This document shows, piece after piece, positions 1 to 11,875 of a stretch of DNA of 64,000 nt. The notes beneath the pieces are model-generated. The model was not told the origin of the DNA. It worked only from the letters and a program-made list of their open reading frames with translations, and ran no database searches. Both the position numbers and the translations under genes were made by a program. Each line of letters opens with the position of its first letter. Position 1 is the stretch's first letter. Origin of the DNA: Ophiocordyceps camponoti-saundersi (nom. inval.) (lineage: Eukaryota; Ascomycota; Sordariomycetes; Hypocreales; Ophiocordycipitaceae); contig PDHQ01000152.1 in assembly GCA_003339415.1 (NCBI GenBank), positions 1 to 64,000 on the forward strand, written 5' to 3'.

Positions 1-104
<104 letters not shown>

Positions 105-654
105 GTTATAATAAGAAAAAAGAAAAAAGAAAGGAGATTTTATAAGTAAGTATTATAAAAAAGCTATAGAAAAATAAAGTAAACTTAGTAACTTAATAGA
201 AAGTTTTTTACTTAATTTTATTATATATTATATAATAGATCCCGCGCTTATAAGAAAGGGAAGGGACTTTATATTATAGTTTAGCTCTTATATTATATTT
301 AGCTTATTAATAAAAATATTAAACTTATAAATTAGTCTTATAATTAAATAATAAAGCTATTATTATTTAGCTTAAAAACTTATAGCGGAAAGATTAAATA
401 AAATAAAATAGGAAAAATAGTTAAATAGGAAAATAAATAAGCTTTATAAGAAAAAGCGGTATAAATAGCTATTTAGTATACTAAAGCGCGGCTTCCTTAA
501 AAGCTCTTTAAATATAATTATTATTATATATAGCTTAGTAAATAAGTATCCTTTTAACTAGTCCCTTAATAAAACTTAGCTTAAAAAAGTATTTTAAATA
601 AAAAAATTAAAAATTATAATATAAGAAAAGTAAAAATAATAAAATAAGTCTTTA
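105..654. other. AT-rich stretch with no recognisable gene
   Basis: This is RIP-type DNA (TpA-rich, CpA and TpG almost absent) between the microsatellite and the Copia-1 LTR. No motif, repeat partner or stop-poor frame was recognised. It is probably the remnant of the sequence into which Copia-1 inserted. Confidence 0.5.
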
Positions 655-930
655 TATTAAAGTATTTTAAGATACCTTAATAGCTTTATATTATCCTTAT
701 AGCTTTATACCTTATATAGCCTGCTTAAGTTAGTAAGACTCTTATATAGAATCCTTTTAATCTTATAATATTACTCTCTACTTTATATATTTTTTAATTA
801 ATACTTTATATATTTATTTAAATAAGTATTTAGATAGCTATCCCCTTTATATAACTATATAAAAGGTATCGCGATAATATACTCTTTTTTAAAACCCCCT
901 TAATATTAGTATTTAATAGCTTATCTAATA
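655..930 (+). repeat. Copia-1 5' LTR
   Basis: It aligns over its whole length with 7304-7580. Shared blocks include ACCTTAATAGC near the start, TTAGTAAGACTC in the middle and a C-rich block before the end. Differences between the two LTRs are mostly C/T and G/A, as RIP would leave them. The sequence just downstream (TTAGTATATTAAG) could be a mutated primer-binding site, but it is not readable. Confidence 0.85.
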
Positions 931-3059
931 TTAATTAGTATATTAAGAGATATATAGATTAGCTAAGATAGAAGAGATAATTATAAATAAAAGAATTAAT
1001 AGTTTCTTATATTTAACCTTACTCTCTTATATAACTTAATAGTATATATAATAGCTACCTTATAGAATAAAAAAAAAGATAAAACTTTTATACCGAGCCC
1101 TTTTAAATAATAAATAATAGCATAACAAGCTTAATTATCTAATAAAAACTTTTATACGCTCTTAGTACCTTTAAACGCGCTTATACTTATACTTACCTAG
1201 CATAAACTAACTTCGGTAACTTTAAAACTAACTTAAACCTAAACTTCGGAACTTAACTTAATTATATATAAAAAGATAGCTAAAGGAAATACTATTTTAA
1301 TTTATATATAATAAGTAAAAACTAGCTTAAATTTCTAAAAGACTAACTTGAAAATTATAAATAAACCCTTAAATATTAAGCTTATAATATATATAGGTAA
1401 AATTATATAGAAAGCTATTTACTCGAGGATTAAAGGCTCCCTCCTTATTAGTAGCGCTTAGGAAGACTTTTATAGATAGATTAAATATTAAGTAAAGTAG
1501 GTTTCCTGCTTATTTTTTAAAGCTTTCTTATAGCTTTTTAAGGAATAAGGCGTTACTATATAATAAACTAAAAGCTTTCTTAAGAAATTCTTTATAATAA
1601 TTAAGGCTTTATATAATTATATTTCTATAACTCTTATAATTATAATAACTCTTACCTTAAAGCTTACTTAGAAGATTATCTTATTAATTAAGGTTCCCCC
1701 TTATATAACCCTTAATATAACTTTAAATATAATAACCCCTAATATAACTTTTTATAAAGTAAAGAAAATACTAAACTTATTTATAGCTTTTATAATAATT
1801 CTAAAAAGCTTAGCTTTTATCCTCCCTCTTATATAATTAATTTATAATAGCTTAATTACCTTTAAAAAAGTAATAGTATTTAATAAAAGTAAGCGAAAAG
1901 ATTAAAATTACTTAAAATAGCTATATAATATCTTATATAATAAGGTTAAACTTTTTATATTATATTATTAAAAAATTAATATTACTAAAAATTAATATTA
2001 TATTATTTTTCTAAACGTTTTTATAAGGCCCGTATAGTTATATTACTTTTATTATATAAAACCTAAGAAAAAGTAAGATAAGATTTATAAAATATTTTAT
2101 TTATATTTTAATATAGCTATAAATTATATATAATATTTAGCTAATTAAACTAGTATAACTTTTATTTCTATATAAAGGAAATACTTAGAAAAAATAATAC
2201 TAAAAGTTTTTAAGGAATTAATTAAGAAAATATAACTTATATAATATACCCTTAAGAAATAGGAAACTTAACTTTACGCTATAATAATTAAAGCTTACTA
2301 TAAGGTGCTAGAACTTAAACTAGCACTTCTTTTTATAAAGCCCTTATATAAAGAGTTTTTCTCTATTCTTTATATATTATTTTAAGTCGCTTTTAACTAA
2401 AAAAAAACGTTTAATTAATTCTTATTAATTAATATTATTATATAGATTCCTTATAATTAAATTTACCCCGGCTAAAGTTTTATATAGATAAATTTAAATA
2501 GGTTTAATAGGAAAACTAACGCTTATTACTTTATATAAAGAAGCGCTACTTTATTTATAAGAAAGAAAGCTATTAGTTAATAAATTATAAATAAGGAGAC
2601 TTTAACTACGTAAAAAAAGCGTACTTTACTTTATACGAAGACTTTAATAAAAACCCCCTTATAAATAATATGTTTAAAGCTTTCCTCCTTAAGTATAAAA
2701 AGTATAATATTATTAATAACCTTAATAACTTATTATATAAAGAAGAAAAGGATATTCTTAAAAAAGCTACTTAGTTTATCTTTTTAAGTACCCTAATATA
2801 TCGATTTATAGGGGAAGATATCTTTATACGATAAACTATATAACTAGATAACTAAGTTTTTTTTATAAATACTTATTATATAGGATACTAAAGATAATTT
2901 TAAAATATAAGCGTTATAAATTTTTCTACTATTAATAAAAACTAAGTTAAGGCACTTATATAAAAGAATCTAAATATATAAATTAAATAAATCTTAAGCA
3001 CCGCTATAATTAGGTTTAGTAGCTTAGCTATAATAACTTAAATTAGTATAATTAATATT

Positions 3060-5893
3060 AATAGCCCTTTTAATATTATATAATATTATATTCTTAATAC
3101 TTTTATACTATTCCTCTTTTCTCTTAAAAATATAAATTACTTAAAAGTATATTTTATTAATATTAGGAACGTTATTATATATAATAATAGTTAGATAGTC
3201 CCTATTATACGGAAATAAGAATATTTATTCTTATATATATTTTTTATATAAAGCCGCCCTCTTTTTTAAAAAAATATAACTTTATTATTTATACTATCGC
3301 TTTAGATACTTTTATATAAAATATTTTTATAATTTACGTTAAAATATAAAATATAATAATATCTCTAAAATATCGCTTTATATAATAAAGAAGTTTTACT
3401 ATTAGTATTAAGTATATAACCCCTTATTATAATAATTTAAGTTTTTAATTAAAAATAATATTACTTTTTATTATAAAATTATTATAAATAATATATAATT
3501 AGGTAATAAGAATACTTTTTATACTATTAATAAAGCTATATTTTTCTAAGCTATAACTTTTATATAATTTTTTCTATTTAAGATATTTAAAACGCCTTTT
3601 ACCGCTATTAGATTATTATTTATTAAGGCCTTTTAAATATTATTATATATAACTTAGGTATAAATTTCTTTTTAAATAAGTTTTATTCTTTTATATAAAT
3701 TATTAGTTCCTAATATAAGGAGATATTTATTAAAGTATATTAAGTAATAAGTAAAGTTAAACGCTTATACGCGCCTTTTTAACGCGTATATAATATACTT
3801 AAAGATAATATTTAAAGCTAGGCTAATAATAATATAATTTTTTAGCTTATTATAAAATACTTTAATAATATAATAAGGCCTAATAGTTTTATATTTATAT
3901 TTCTTATTTTTAGTATATACTTTTAGATTTATAATACTTTGCCTTTATTACCTAATATCGCTATATAAGCTATTATAATTTATAAAGCTATTAAGGTAAT
4001 TTATAAGCTTTATATAAGAAAAGATATTAGCTGCGCGCTTATTATATAAATTAAACTATATTTATATAAAAGCTTAACGCTTCTCTTATACTTCTAAGTT
4101 ATAGTTTAGCGTAAATATTATAATTAAATAAAATTATATAAAATTATTTTAATTAAAGAGTAATTAGTCTTTATTAAACTTTTTAATAACTTTACTAAGA
4201 TTTATATAATATAAATTAAGCTATATTACTTATTATATAAAGCTTTTATAAAAGAAGCTAATATTCGTATAAAAAAGTTTACTATTAAGATTCCGCGCTA
4301 TAGCTTATAAGGGTATAAAGATTTTACTAACTATATAGCGGATTTATTTATTTTTTTTATTTTCCTCTTAGAGAAAGAGATAAAAGATATTATCTTTACT
4401 ATATAATTTTATTAAGATAGTATTATTATAACCTCTAGCCTCTTATTTAAAAAATTAAACCGCGCTAAAATTAATAATTTTACTATTTAAAATTTTTTTA
4501 TTTTTATATAAAGCTTATATAAGAAATTAAAAATAAAATTATAAAGCTATATAATAAGTTATAACTTATTATATAAAGCTATACTAATACTAATAAAGCT
4601 ACTATATTTATTTAATCGCTTATAATCTTATAAATACGCTAAAAACTAATTTTTACTTTAGGCCTTTCTTTTATATAATTATATAATATATTATATATAT
4701 ACTAAGCTTTAAAATATTACCTAAGCGTATATATAATTCTATAACCGCTAAATAAGACTAATCTTTATATAATTATAAAAGGAATTAAAGGACTATTTCC
4801 TAAAAAGTATTATTTTATATATTTATCGCCTGCTTTATAGTATTATAAAATTAAATATTTATTAGTTTAAAATATATTATAAATATTATTATATAAACTT
4901 AAAAAAATAACTTTAACATATAACTTATACCTTTTTTTTATACTTTCTAACCCGGATTCCTTTAGCCTTATAAGAATATAGATAGATAATACCCTTTCTT
5001 TTATTTTACCCGCCTTCTTAGCTTTTAAGGAAAAGTTATTTAAATAGTAAAACTTTTATATAAAGCTAAAAATACGCCTTATATATAAAATACCGATTAA
5101 ATTTTATAGTAAACGAATTTCCCTTAAAGGCGATAATATTCTCTTACTATAAAAGGGCTAAGCTAAAGTATTATAAATTATTAACTTAGATAATAAAAAC
5201 GCCTTATAAGTATATTTTTCGTAACGCGCGTAAAGGGCGTATATTTTATAAATTTATTAACTTAAGGTAGCGTATAACCTCTTAGCTACTACTTAAGTTT
5301 AGGACCCGATAAAGGAAGACTATAACGCCCTAAACGCTTATATATAATAATAAATAGAGAATATAAAGCGAGGACTATACTTTATCCTTTTTAATCTCCT
5401 TTATTTATATAAAGCTTTAGATTTTTATTAATAGCTCTTTTATAAATAATAAAAACCTATTTTTATAGATAAGATTTATAATTATCTTAAGCAAAGACGT
5501 AGCTTATATAATAACTAAGGTTTTTATTTATAATAATATTATATATTAGTTTTTAATAAAATATAAGAAAATAACGCGTAATATATTAATAAGTAAATTA
5601 TATAGTATTATATAAGGGATTAATAGCGGTATTACCTTTAATATTATAATTTAGAAGATTATATAAAGCTTCTCTTTACTAAATATCCCTTTTATACTTT
5701 ATACCGTTTCTTATTTTTTTTATAACTACTATATAAAGCTTATTAGCATAAGAGAGAAGAGGCTTATAATTAATATTATAGCTTTATATAAATTATATAA
5801 AAGAAAGAAAATTATTAAGATATTTTAAATTAATAAAAAAATAACTTAGTAGACGCTTTAATAAAGAAAGGCCTAAATAACGCTTTTATATAA
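3060..5893 (+). pseudogene. pol: Copia-1 pol relic (GAG-pre-integrase, integrase, RT, RNase H)
   Basis: This coded for the enzymes that copy the element into cDNA and integrate it. Reading through RIP stops shows several fungal Copia landmarks. Around 3170-3232 there is a pre-integrase block resembling xNSxxVPIIRKxxxxFL. Around 3655-3800 is the integrase stretch ending in the GKVERYHAPLRRAY-like segment. At 4978-4989 the RT box usually read QTDDTL is now stop-Ile-Asp-Asn-Thr-Leu, so a catalytic Asp is lost. An ARAYI..CQPEA-like linker lies at 5221-5290 and an RNase H block like FxDxSFANNKDLSSQIG at 5424-5490. In-frame TAA and TAG codons occur throughout. The frame seems to end near 5890. It is non-functional, and the exact limits are uncertain. 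Confidence 0.82.
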
Positions 5894-6039
5894 TTAGTTA
5901 TAAAAAATAAAATTATAATTAGGATAGAAGTAATTATTAAAAGACTCGCGCCGCCACCCCTAAGGTATATAAAATTAACGCTATATAATTAAAAGAATAA
6001 AATAGCCGCCGCTCTCTACTTTACTTATTAAATAATAAG

Positions 6040-6300
6040 TTACTTATAAATATAGGCGCTAGCGTATAATAGCGGCGCGCGGCGGGAGAAACAAGAAGCT
6101 TATTTTTATTTTCCTTATCGTTGTCCCTTTCTTCTTCGTCGTCGCCTAACTTATCGGCCGACGCCTCGCCTCTCTTATCCTTACCTCCCTTATCCTGTTC
6201 TTTATTATTACCTCTATCTTTATTCTTATCCCTATTCTCGCTTTTATTATTATTATTATTTTCTTCGTCCTCTATGCGATAGTAGTTATAATAACGCTCT
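6040..6300 (-). pseudogene. Less-mutated patch with a charged, low-complexity minus-strand frame
   Basis: Unlike its surroundings, this patch keeps CpA and TpG steps (for example in TTGTCCC, CTGTTC and TATGCGAT). On the minus strand one frame stays open for about 80 codons and is rich in Asp, Glu, Lys, Asn and Arg, including DDEEERDNDKEN. It lies inside Copia-1, downstream of RNase H and opposite in sense to pol. It may be a fragment of an unrelated disordered protein caught in the element, or a chance opening in simple sequence. No function can be given. Confidence 0.4.
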
Positions 6301-6569
6301 TTTAAGTCTTATATATAGGGCTTATAAGCCCCGCTTTAATAATTATAAAGATAATAATATCTTAAGAAAAAAGCACTGCTGCGACGGAGATAATAATAAG
6401 TATAATAGCCTTAAGTAGGAAAATAGCCCGCGGCCTAAATTATTATTATATAAAAGTAATTAAAATAATATATAACCTTAGCGATTATTCTAAGGCTATC
6501 TTCCCTAAATAAAAATAAAGAGATATATTATATAGCGTTTTAGCGAGATAGCGGCGTTCTTTAGCTTAT

Positions 6570-7300
6570 TATATAATTAGTAAATATTTATAAAAGTATC
6601 TTATATAAAGGAGATATATATGCTTATAGTAGCTTAAAGAAACTTAGCCCTTACTTTTTTATTAGTACTAAGGGTAATAATAATAATACTATTTAAAAAA
6701 AGCAGGCGTTTAAATATTATATTAATAGATATAATAATTACGCGAAATCTTTTTCTTCTAATTCTTCTTCTTCTTCTTACTTTTTATTATATAAAGAGAT
6801 AGCGGCTATAGCTACAGCTAATAATAATAATAGTTATAATAATAATAATATTATTATTACTATAGCAGCTATTATAAAAGATAAAGAAGGGAAGAAAATT
6901 CTTCTTATACGAAAGAAAGAAAAGGAGCCCTTTTTTACCTAGTAAGGCCTACTAGGTATAAATAGTAGCCTAAAAATTTCTACCGCCTAGCACCCTTCCT
7001 TATAATTTCTCTCTCTTATACCTTCAGCTATAGCTACGAATATTACTTTATATAAACCTCTTAAGTATTATAATAATAACCCTCTTAAGCGTATAGGGCT
7101 AATATATTCCTCTTTTTAAAAGTAACCTTTCTTTCCCGCTATATAAATACCTCCTTATATAAGTAAGCTATATATAATACTTTATAGTTTACGATAGCTT
7201 ACGCTACGAATTAATTTTAACTATATAATTATTACTAATAACTAGCGACGCTATATGCTTACTAAGGAAGCTATATAATATACTATAAAGAAAAAACTAT
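6570..7300 (+). pseudogene. Copia-1 third ORF relic between RNase H and 3' LTR
   Basis: One plus-strand frame can be followed for about 240 codons up to the 3' LTR with few stops, most of them TAA or TAG that RIP could make from Gln or Trp codons. The stretch about 6660-6940 has only one internal stop in some 90 codons. It encodes a Ser- and Asn-rich region (runs of five Ser and four Asn) and then a Lys-rich segment (KDKEGKK, RKKEKEP). The tail reads RRYMLTKEA before the LTR. The codon pattern is much more open than the other frames, which supports real coding ancestry. It sits where some LTR elements carry an additional ORF. I see no signal peptide or membrane segment and recognise no family. 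Confidence 0.5.
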
Positions 7301-7303
7301 AAG

Positions 7304-7580
7304 TATTAAAATATCTTATAATACCTTAATAGCCTTATATTATCCCTTTCGCCTTATATTTTATATAGCCTTTCTAAGTTAGTAAGACTCTTTATACGGG
7401 ATCTTTCTAATCTTATAATACTACTCCTTACTTTATATATTCCTTAATTAATACTTTATAGGTTTATTTAAATAAGTATTTAGATAACTATCCTTTTTAT
7501 ACCGCTATATAAAGGGTATTATAATAATATACTCCTTTTTAAGACCCCCTTAATACTAGTATAAAATAGCCCGTCTAATA
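7304..7580 (+). repeat. Copia-1 3' LTR
   Basis: Partner of 655-930, with the same TATTAAA start and CTAATA end. It keeps more C than the 5' copy (for example CGCC and ACGGG near the middle), so RIP hit the two LTRs unequally. Confidence 0.85.
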
Positions 7581-7789
7581 AATTAATATTATACTTAAAG
7601 GCGGAATAAAATATAAAAGCTTTAGCTTATTATAATAATAATATTAATTAGGGCTAGGGTTTTAATAAAGGTAGCCGCTTAAATAGCTACTTTATTTACC
7701 TTTTTTATAGCTATAATTACTAATTCTCCTCCTTAAAAGTTATATATACCTGTCTTGCTATATCTTAAGATATTTATTATAAATAAAGA

Positions 7790-8125
7790 GATAATTATTA
7801 AAATAAGTAAAGTAAGGGGTAAAGCGGTAAAAAAAATAGCGGTAATAATAATAATAATAATAGCGATAATAGCGATAATAAAGATAAATACTCCCGCTAA
7901 AGTAAAGGCGAAGGTAATAGCGGTAATAAACTTAGGGCTAAGAGCGGCGGCAAAAGCGGCAGTAAAGCTAAAAGCGGCGAGAATAAGGGAGCTTATAATA
8001 ATAATAATAATAATAGTAGAGTCCGTAACTACGGTAATAGCGGTAATAATAATAATAATAATAGTAGTAGCAGGGGCTATAATAATTACTAAGCTAATAA
8101 TTATTAAGCTATAGAAAATTGTATT
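7790..8125 (+). pseudogene. Ser/Gly/Asn/Lys-rich low-complexity coding relic
   Basis: The plus frame that reads GGT AAT AGC GGT AAT encodes repeats such as SGKKNSGNNNNNNS, KSGGKSGSKAKSG and GNSGNNNNNNSSSRG. It has only a few stops in about 110 codons, all explainable by RIP. The neighbouring frame is also open (an Ile/Ala-rich 119-residue frame at 7755-8114), but its composition looks like a shadow of the same repeat. The segment lies between the Copia-1 3' LTR and the start of D copy 1 and belongs to neither. It could be the end of a disordered cellular or gag-like protein. The stretch 7581-7789 just before it holds nothing recognisable. Confidence 0.42.
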
Positions 8126-8540
8126 ATTAAAATATATAATAAAAGTCTACTCCCGCCTTAATAATAATATTATTATTATATTATTACGCTAGTAGCTATA
8201 AAAGCTGCTAGAACCTTAACGATATATTAGGTAAGGAAAACCCTCTTATAGGAGGTAAAACCCCCCGCAGCGTAGTAAGACCGCGGCTAGCTTAGGGCCG
8301 GGTAAGATACGCGACGCGTATAAAAAAAGTAGCTATTAGCTATAGTAATACTATATAATATAAGGAAAGATAAAGAAAGAAGGATAAAATAAGGAAAGAT
8401 AAGGAGAGTAGCGGTACGTATTACTTATATAAGCTAGTATATACCCCTCCGAAGCCTTAATATATACTTTTTAACCTTTTAGTATATAGCTATATATCTC
8501 TTATATATATAATAAATATTTAAATATATACCTTTTTATA

Positions 8541-8577
8541 AAGCTTTCCTAATTAGGAAGCTTTCCTAATTAGGAAG
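8541..8577. repeat. Two overlapping palindromic 17-mers in the D leader
   Basis: AAGCTTTCCTAATTAGGAAG occurs twice with a 17-bp period. Its core TTCCTAATTAGGAA is a perfect palindrome. The same arrangement is present in D copy 2 at 31,300-31,336. The motif contains no CpA or TpG, so RIP could not erode it and its preservation alone does not prove function. Confidence 0.85.
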
Positions 8578-9489
8578 TTATTTTTATAAATTAGTAACTT
8601 AAGGCTTAAAAGTATATAAGAAAAGGGGGGGTTACTTTTACTAATATAAGTAAGCTATTATTAAATTAGTAATCTTAATAAAATTAATTATATAAATAGT
8701 TTTTATAAGTGCGTATATTATTTATAGCTAACTTATACTAGAAGTAAAATACTTATCGAAAAAGATTACTTTTATAATATATTTTACGCTAATTATATTA
8801 GTATATTTATAAGCTTTAAAAATCTTTACTAAATATAGCGTAGTAAGTATTTAGCCTTAGTACGCGCCTAAACTTATTAATAATTAAAGTAAAACTAGCT
8901 TAGTATATCCTATATAAAATATATAAATAATTATATTAAGTATAAGCTAATTATTAATCTTCTTATAATAAAAGCTATTTACGCTATAATTAAAGTAGCT
9001 TATAAGCTAAGCTTTAATTATAACTTTTAATTAGTAAGTTAAAATTAAAATTATAGTAAGTTTAAAGTAAGTCTTATATTAATAAAAATAATAGAAAAAT
9101 ACTATTTAGCGTATTAAGGAAACTTACGCTATTACGCGTTATAATAGCTTTTATACTAATTAAGTTATTTAAGCGGCCGCTAGCTACGTACTACTTTAAA
9201 GCTTATTACCTCCTACTTTTAGCGAAAATCTTATTATTAAAGTAACTAAAAGTTTAACTAATATTAACTAACTTATCGTAGCTATTATAATATAAACTTA
9301 AAAGTAGCGTATTTTTTATATATAATTAATTAACTTTTATAATTAGGTAATAAATAAGTTATACTTTATCCGCTATATAGCTAAGAATAAGGTAGCTTTA
9401 TAAGAGACTCCTTTACTTTATAACTACCTTTTTATTTTTATTACTTTTTTACTTATAATTAAAACCTTTTCCGCTTTAATATTTATTAA

Positions 9490-9840
9490 ATTTAAGTTAG
9501 AGTTAGAAGCTAATAAGTTTATTATACTTAATATTACTCCCGCTCCCGCTATAAAGAAAGCTCTCGCTATTATTAAAAGCGCTATAAGCGCTTATAACGC
9601 TATTAAGCCGCCTCCTTATAAGGAGATTTCTAATTTTATTTAAGATAGTTTTATTAATAAGCGTTTTAATAATAAAAATTTTATAACGCTAGCTAATAAT
9701 TATATTATATTTAGTAAGGAATAATAAAAGCTAGCGATTTTTATTTTAAGTTATAAATATAAGCGAGACCGTAAATATAGCCGCGGCCGCGGCTACGGCT
9801 ATAATAGTTACGGATATTTCCGCGCTTCGCGTAGTTAAAT
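9490..9840 (+). pseudogene. D family first frame: acidic/Pro region then RG-rich tail
   Basis: The plus frame starts to be readable near KLELEANK, passes a Pro-rich stretch (KPPPYKEISNF) and ends in an RGRGYGYNSYG tail encoded by the CG-rich block at 9779-9815. Copy 2 has the same frame at about 32,250-32,600, with a longer RG tail (G.GRG.GRGYSKRS, dots marking RIP stops). RG-rich tails commonly bind RNA, which would suit a gag-like or ORF1-like protein, but this is inference from composition only. No zinc knuckle is seen here. RIP stops are few and plausible. Confidence 0.5.
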
Positions 9841-9919
9841 TAGTTTTTTATATATAATTAAAATAATTAAAACTTAAAGCTAGGTAAGCGGTTAGTAAAA
9901 TAAAAAATATAAGCATATT

Positions 9920-11875
9920 ATTATATAATAACTATTACGCGTCTATATTTAAGTTAGTATCTCCGTTCTCTTTTTTTTTATAAAGTAATAATATAAAGTT
10001 AAATTAGTAAAGCCTTTTTAGTAAAAGGAACTAATATATAAATCGCGCTATAAATTATAAGATATTAAGCGCCTTAGTAAGGTCTCGCTAATTTTATATT
10101 AAACGCTAGTTAGCGTTAAAAAGGGGCCTATTTTTATAAATAAAAATATAGTTAATAAAAATATAAGGAATTATTTTATCGCCGCTATTATAAAGGCACC
10201 GCTTTAATATTACTTTAAGTATTTTATAAGCTTAGAAAAATAAATTAAGTTTAATATATTTAATATTAAGTTATATAAATATTATATTAATAAACTTAAG
10301 GTGTCCCTTATATATATAAAAAGTAGAGCTAGCTTTAAGTTATAATAGCTTATTTATAAGGTAGCTATATAATTACTTATATTTCTTTAACTTTCCTTTT
10401 TTAAAATACTAGCAGAGAAGCTACTTATTAAAAAGTTAAATATCGAAGTTACGTCGCTTATATCTTATTACTAGCTTAAGGCTAGTTTATATCGTATAGA
10501 ATTTGTCTAAGTTTTATAATATTTAATATCTCCTTTAATAAGGGCGTCCTTTATATTTATAATATACTTACTAAGCTACTTTCTTTATTATAATATAAAT
10601 AAGGTTTACTATTCTAATATATTATAAGCGGTAATAAATACGAACTATATAGTAAGTAAAATAAAAGTTAAGAGGTAAGATAAAAGCCTTAGCTTTAATA
10701 TAATAAATTAAAGTAGCCTTATAAGCTCCGGTAATAACTTAGAGGTACTTAAAGTACTCTATAGCTAAGGCTTTTATAGAAAAGCTATATAATATCCCCC
10801 TTAGCTATATAAATAAGGCGAACTAAGTTATACTAAATATAATAGCTAATTTAATAACTTTAATATAAACTTCTTTTACCCTTAATAAGGTATAGCTTTA
10901 TATTAACGCTATAATCTTAATAAAAGCTAAGTATTAGCGCTTAAGCTTAGTAATAAGTTTTAAAAGGTAAGATTTCTAATATAGCTTATAATATAACTAA
11001 ACCCCTAAAAGTCGCGCCTCTTATATTAATTATATTATTATAGCTTTAAGCTAAAGCTTAGTTATATCCGCTATCTTTATTTTTATAAAATATATTAACT
11101 TACTCTTAGCTAGCTAAAAAGTTATTTTATATTCTAAGGCTTATTATTTATAAATTCGCTATATACGCTTAAGTTAAAATAATACCTAAGCTTTATTATA
11201 TCTAATATTAAAAATATTAATATTATTTATAAACCTTATTATAAGGAGACTTAATATTAAGTCTAAGCGTTAATATAATAAAGATATATATAAAAGAAAG
11301 AGAACTAGTAATATAAAGGACTTTTTAAAAAACCCCTTACTAAATTAAAAAAATATTACTAAGTTTATAATTAAACTTAAGTCTTAAGGTATAGTTTATA
11401 AAATATAATTAAATAAACGCTATAACTTATTTAAGGAAGATTAGGTAATTTATAATAATAATTAATTTATTATAAAAGATATAGTTAAAAGCCTTAATAA
11501 AGTTTAGTAAAAAGAGTAAAGCGGTGCCGCTTTAGTTTTAGATTATCTTAATTATTTCGGTAAATATAAAGACTACTATATTAGTAAAGCGCTATAATTT
11601 ATTACTTATTTAGCTATTAAGGAGGATCTAGGCCTTCTCCGCTACTAATATAATTTTCTTAGCTTTAATTATTTTTAAAACTTTCTTTATTATATTAAAA
11701 AGTAAAATTAGCTTATATTAACTAAAAGTATAATATATAGCTAATTATTTACTTACTTTTTAGATAATTATAATATTAAAGATTTTAAATTATAATAGGA
11801 AATAACTCTTATTAATATATTTTTAAAAGATTTTTTAGAAAACTTAAATAAAAAGGGGTTTATATCTTTTTAAAA
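9920..11875 (+). pseudogene. D family long second frame, product unknown
   Basis: A single plus frame, offset from the RG-rich one, can be followed for about 650 codons to the break point. In copy 2 it runs through about 32,690-34,760 and crosses the site where copy 1 is interrupted. Comparing the copies gives stretches such as LEDLDKGGFI just before the site and KYKDYYI upstream. The stop density is below that of the other frames. I looked for RT boxes, a DDE triad, a tyrosine-recombinase RxxR-Y pattern and helicase motifs and found none convincing. Gag-like, recombinase or unknown enzyme all remain possible. Confidence 0.45.
11861..11875. repeat. Left target-site duplication of the LINE-like insertion
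   Basis: TATATCTTTTTAAAA here matches TATATTTTTTTAGAA at 25,361-25,375, apart from changes expected from RIP. Uninterrupted D copy 2 has a single TATATTTTTTTAGGAA at this place (about 34,631). A duplication of about 15 bp fits target-primed LINE insertion. Confidence 0.75.

Larger units (their letters stand above)
655..7580 (+). mobile_element. Copia-1: RIP-mutated Ty1/Copia LTR retrotransposon
   Basis: Two direct repeats of about 276 bp (655-930 and 7304-7580) bound a plus-strand relic. Both begin TATTAAA and end CTAATA, as expected when TGTTA...TAACA ends undergo RIP. Inside, in Copia order, are a GAG-pre-integrase motif (about 3090-3235), integrase core (about 3655-3800), reverse transcriptase (catalytic box 4978-4989) and RNase H (about 5424-5490). 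The full length of 6.9 kb exceeds a bare Copia because about 1.4 kb lies between RNase H and the 3' LTR. The flanking pentanucleotides (CTTTA left, AATTA right) do not match, so no target duplication can be claimed. The gag and protease part (931-3060) is too damaged to divide. Confidence 0.88.
8190..11875 (+). mobile_element. Repeat family D, copy 1, left part
   Basis: It aligns along its whole length with 30,945-34,650. The right part resumes at 25,361 after a nested insertion, giving a net length of about 6.6 kb. There is no LTR pair and no terminal inverted repeat that I can see. The first 1.2 kb looks non-coding, with palindromic tandem units and repeated GGTATATACC-like boxes. After it come an RG-rich frame (about 9490-9840) and then a long second frame (about 9920 to the break). 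The two frames are offset, as in gag/pol or ORF1/ORF2 elements, but I recognise no reverse transcriptase, integrase or transposase signature. The class is unknown. Confidence 0.8.

Noticed and set aside
650..7585. A 5-bp target duplication for Copia-1
   Set aside because: CTTTA on the left and AATTA on the right do not match and RIP cannot convert one into the other.
7755..8114. Open 119-residue Ile/Ala/Val-rich plus frame with an ATG
   Set aside because: It is an out-of-frame shadow of GGT-AAT-AGC-type repeats. The neighbouring Ser/Gly/Asn frame gives a more sensible low-complexity protein. The poly-Ile composition comes from ATA/ATT repeats.
8166..8185. Short regularly spaced ATT units as a CRISPR-like array
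   Set aside because: They are simple trinucleotide repeats without distinct spacers, in a eukaryotic-type region.
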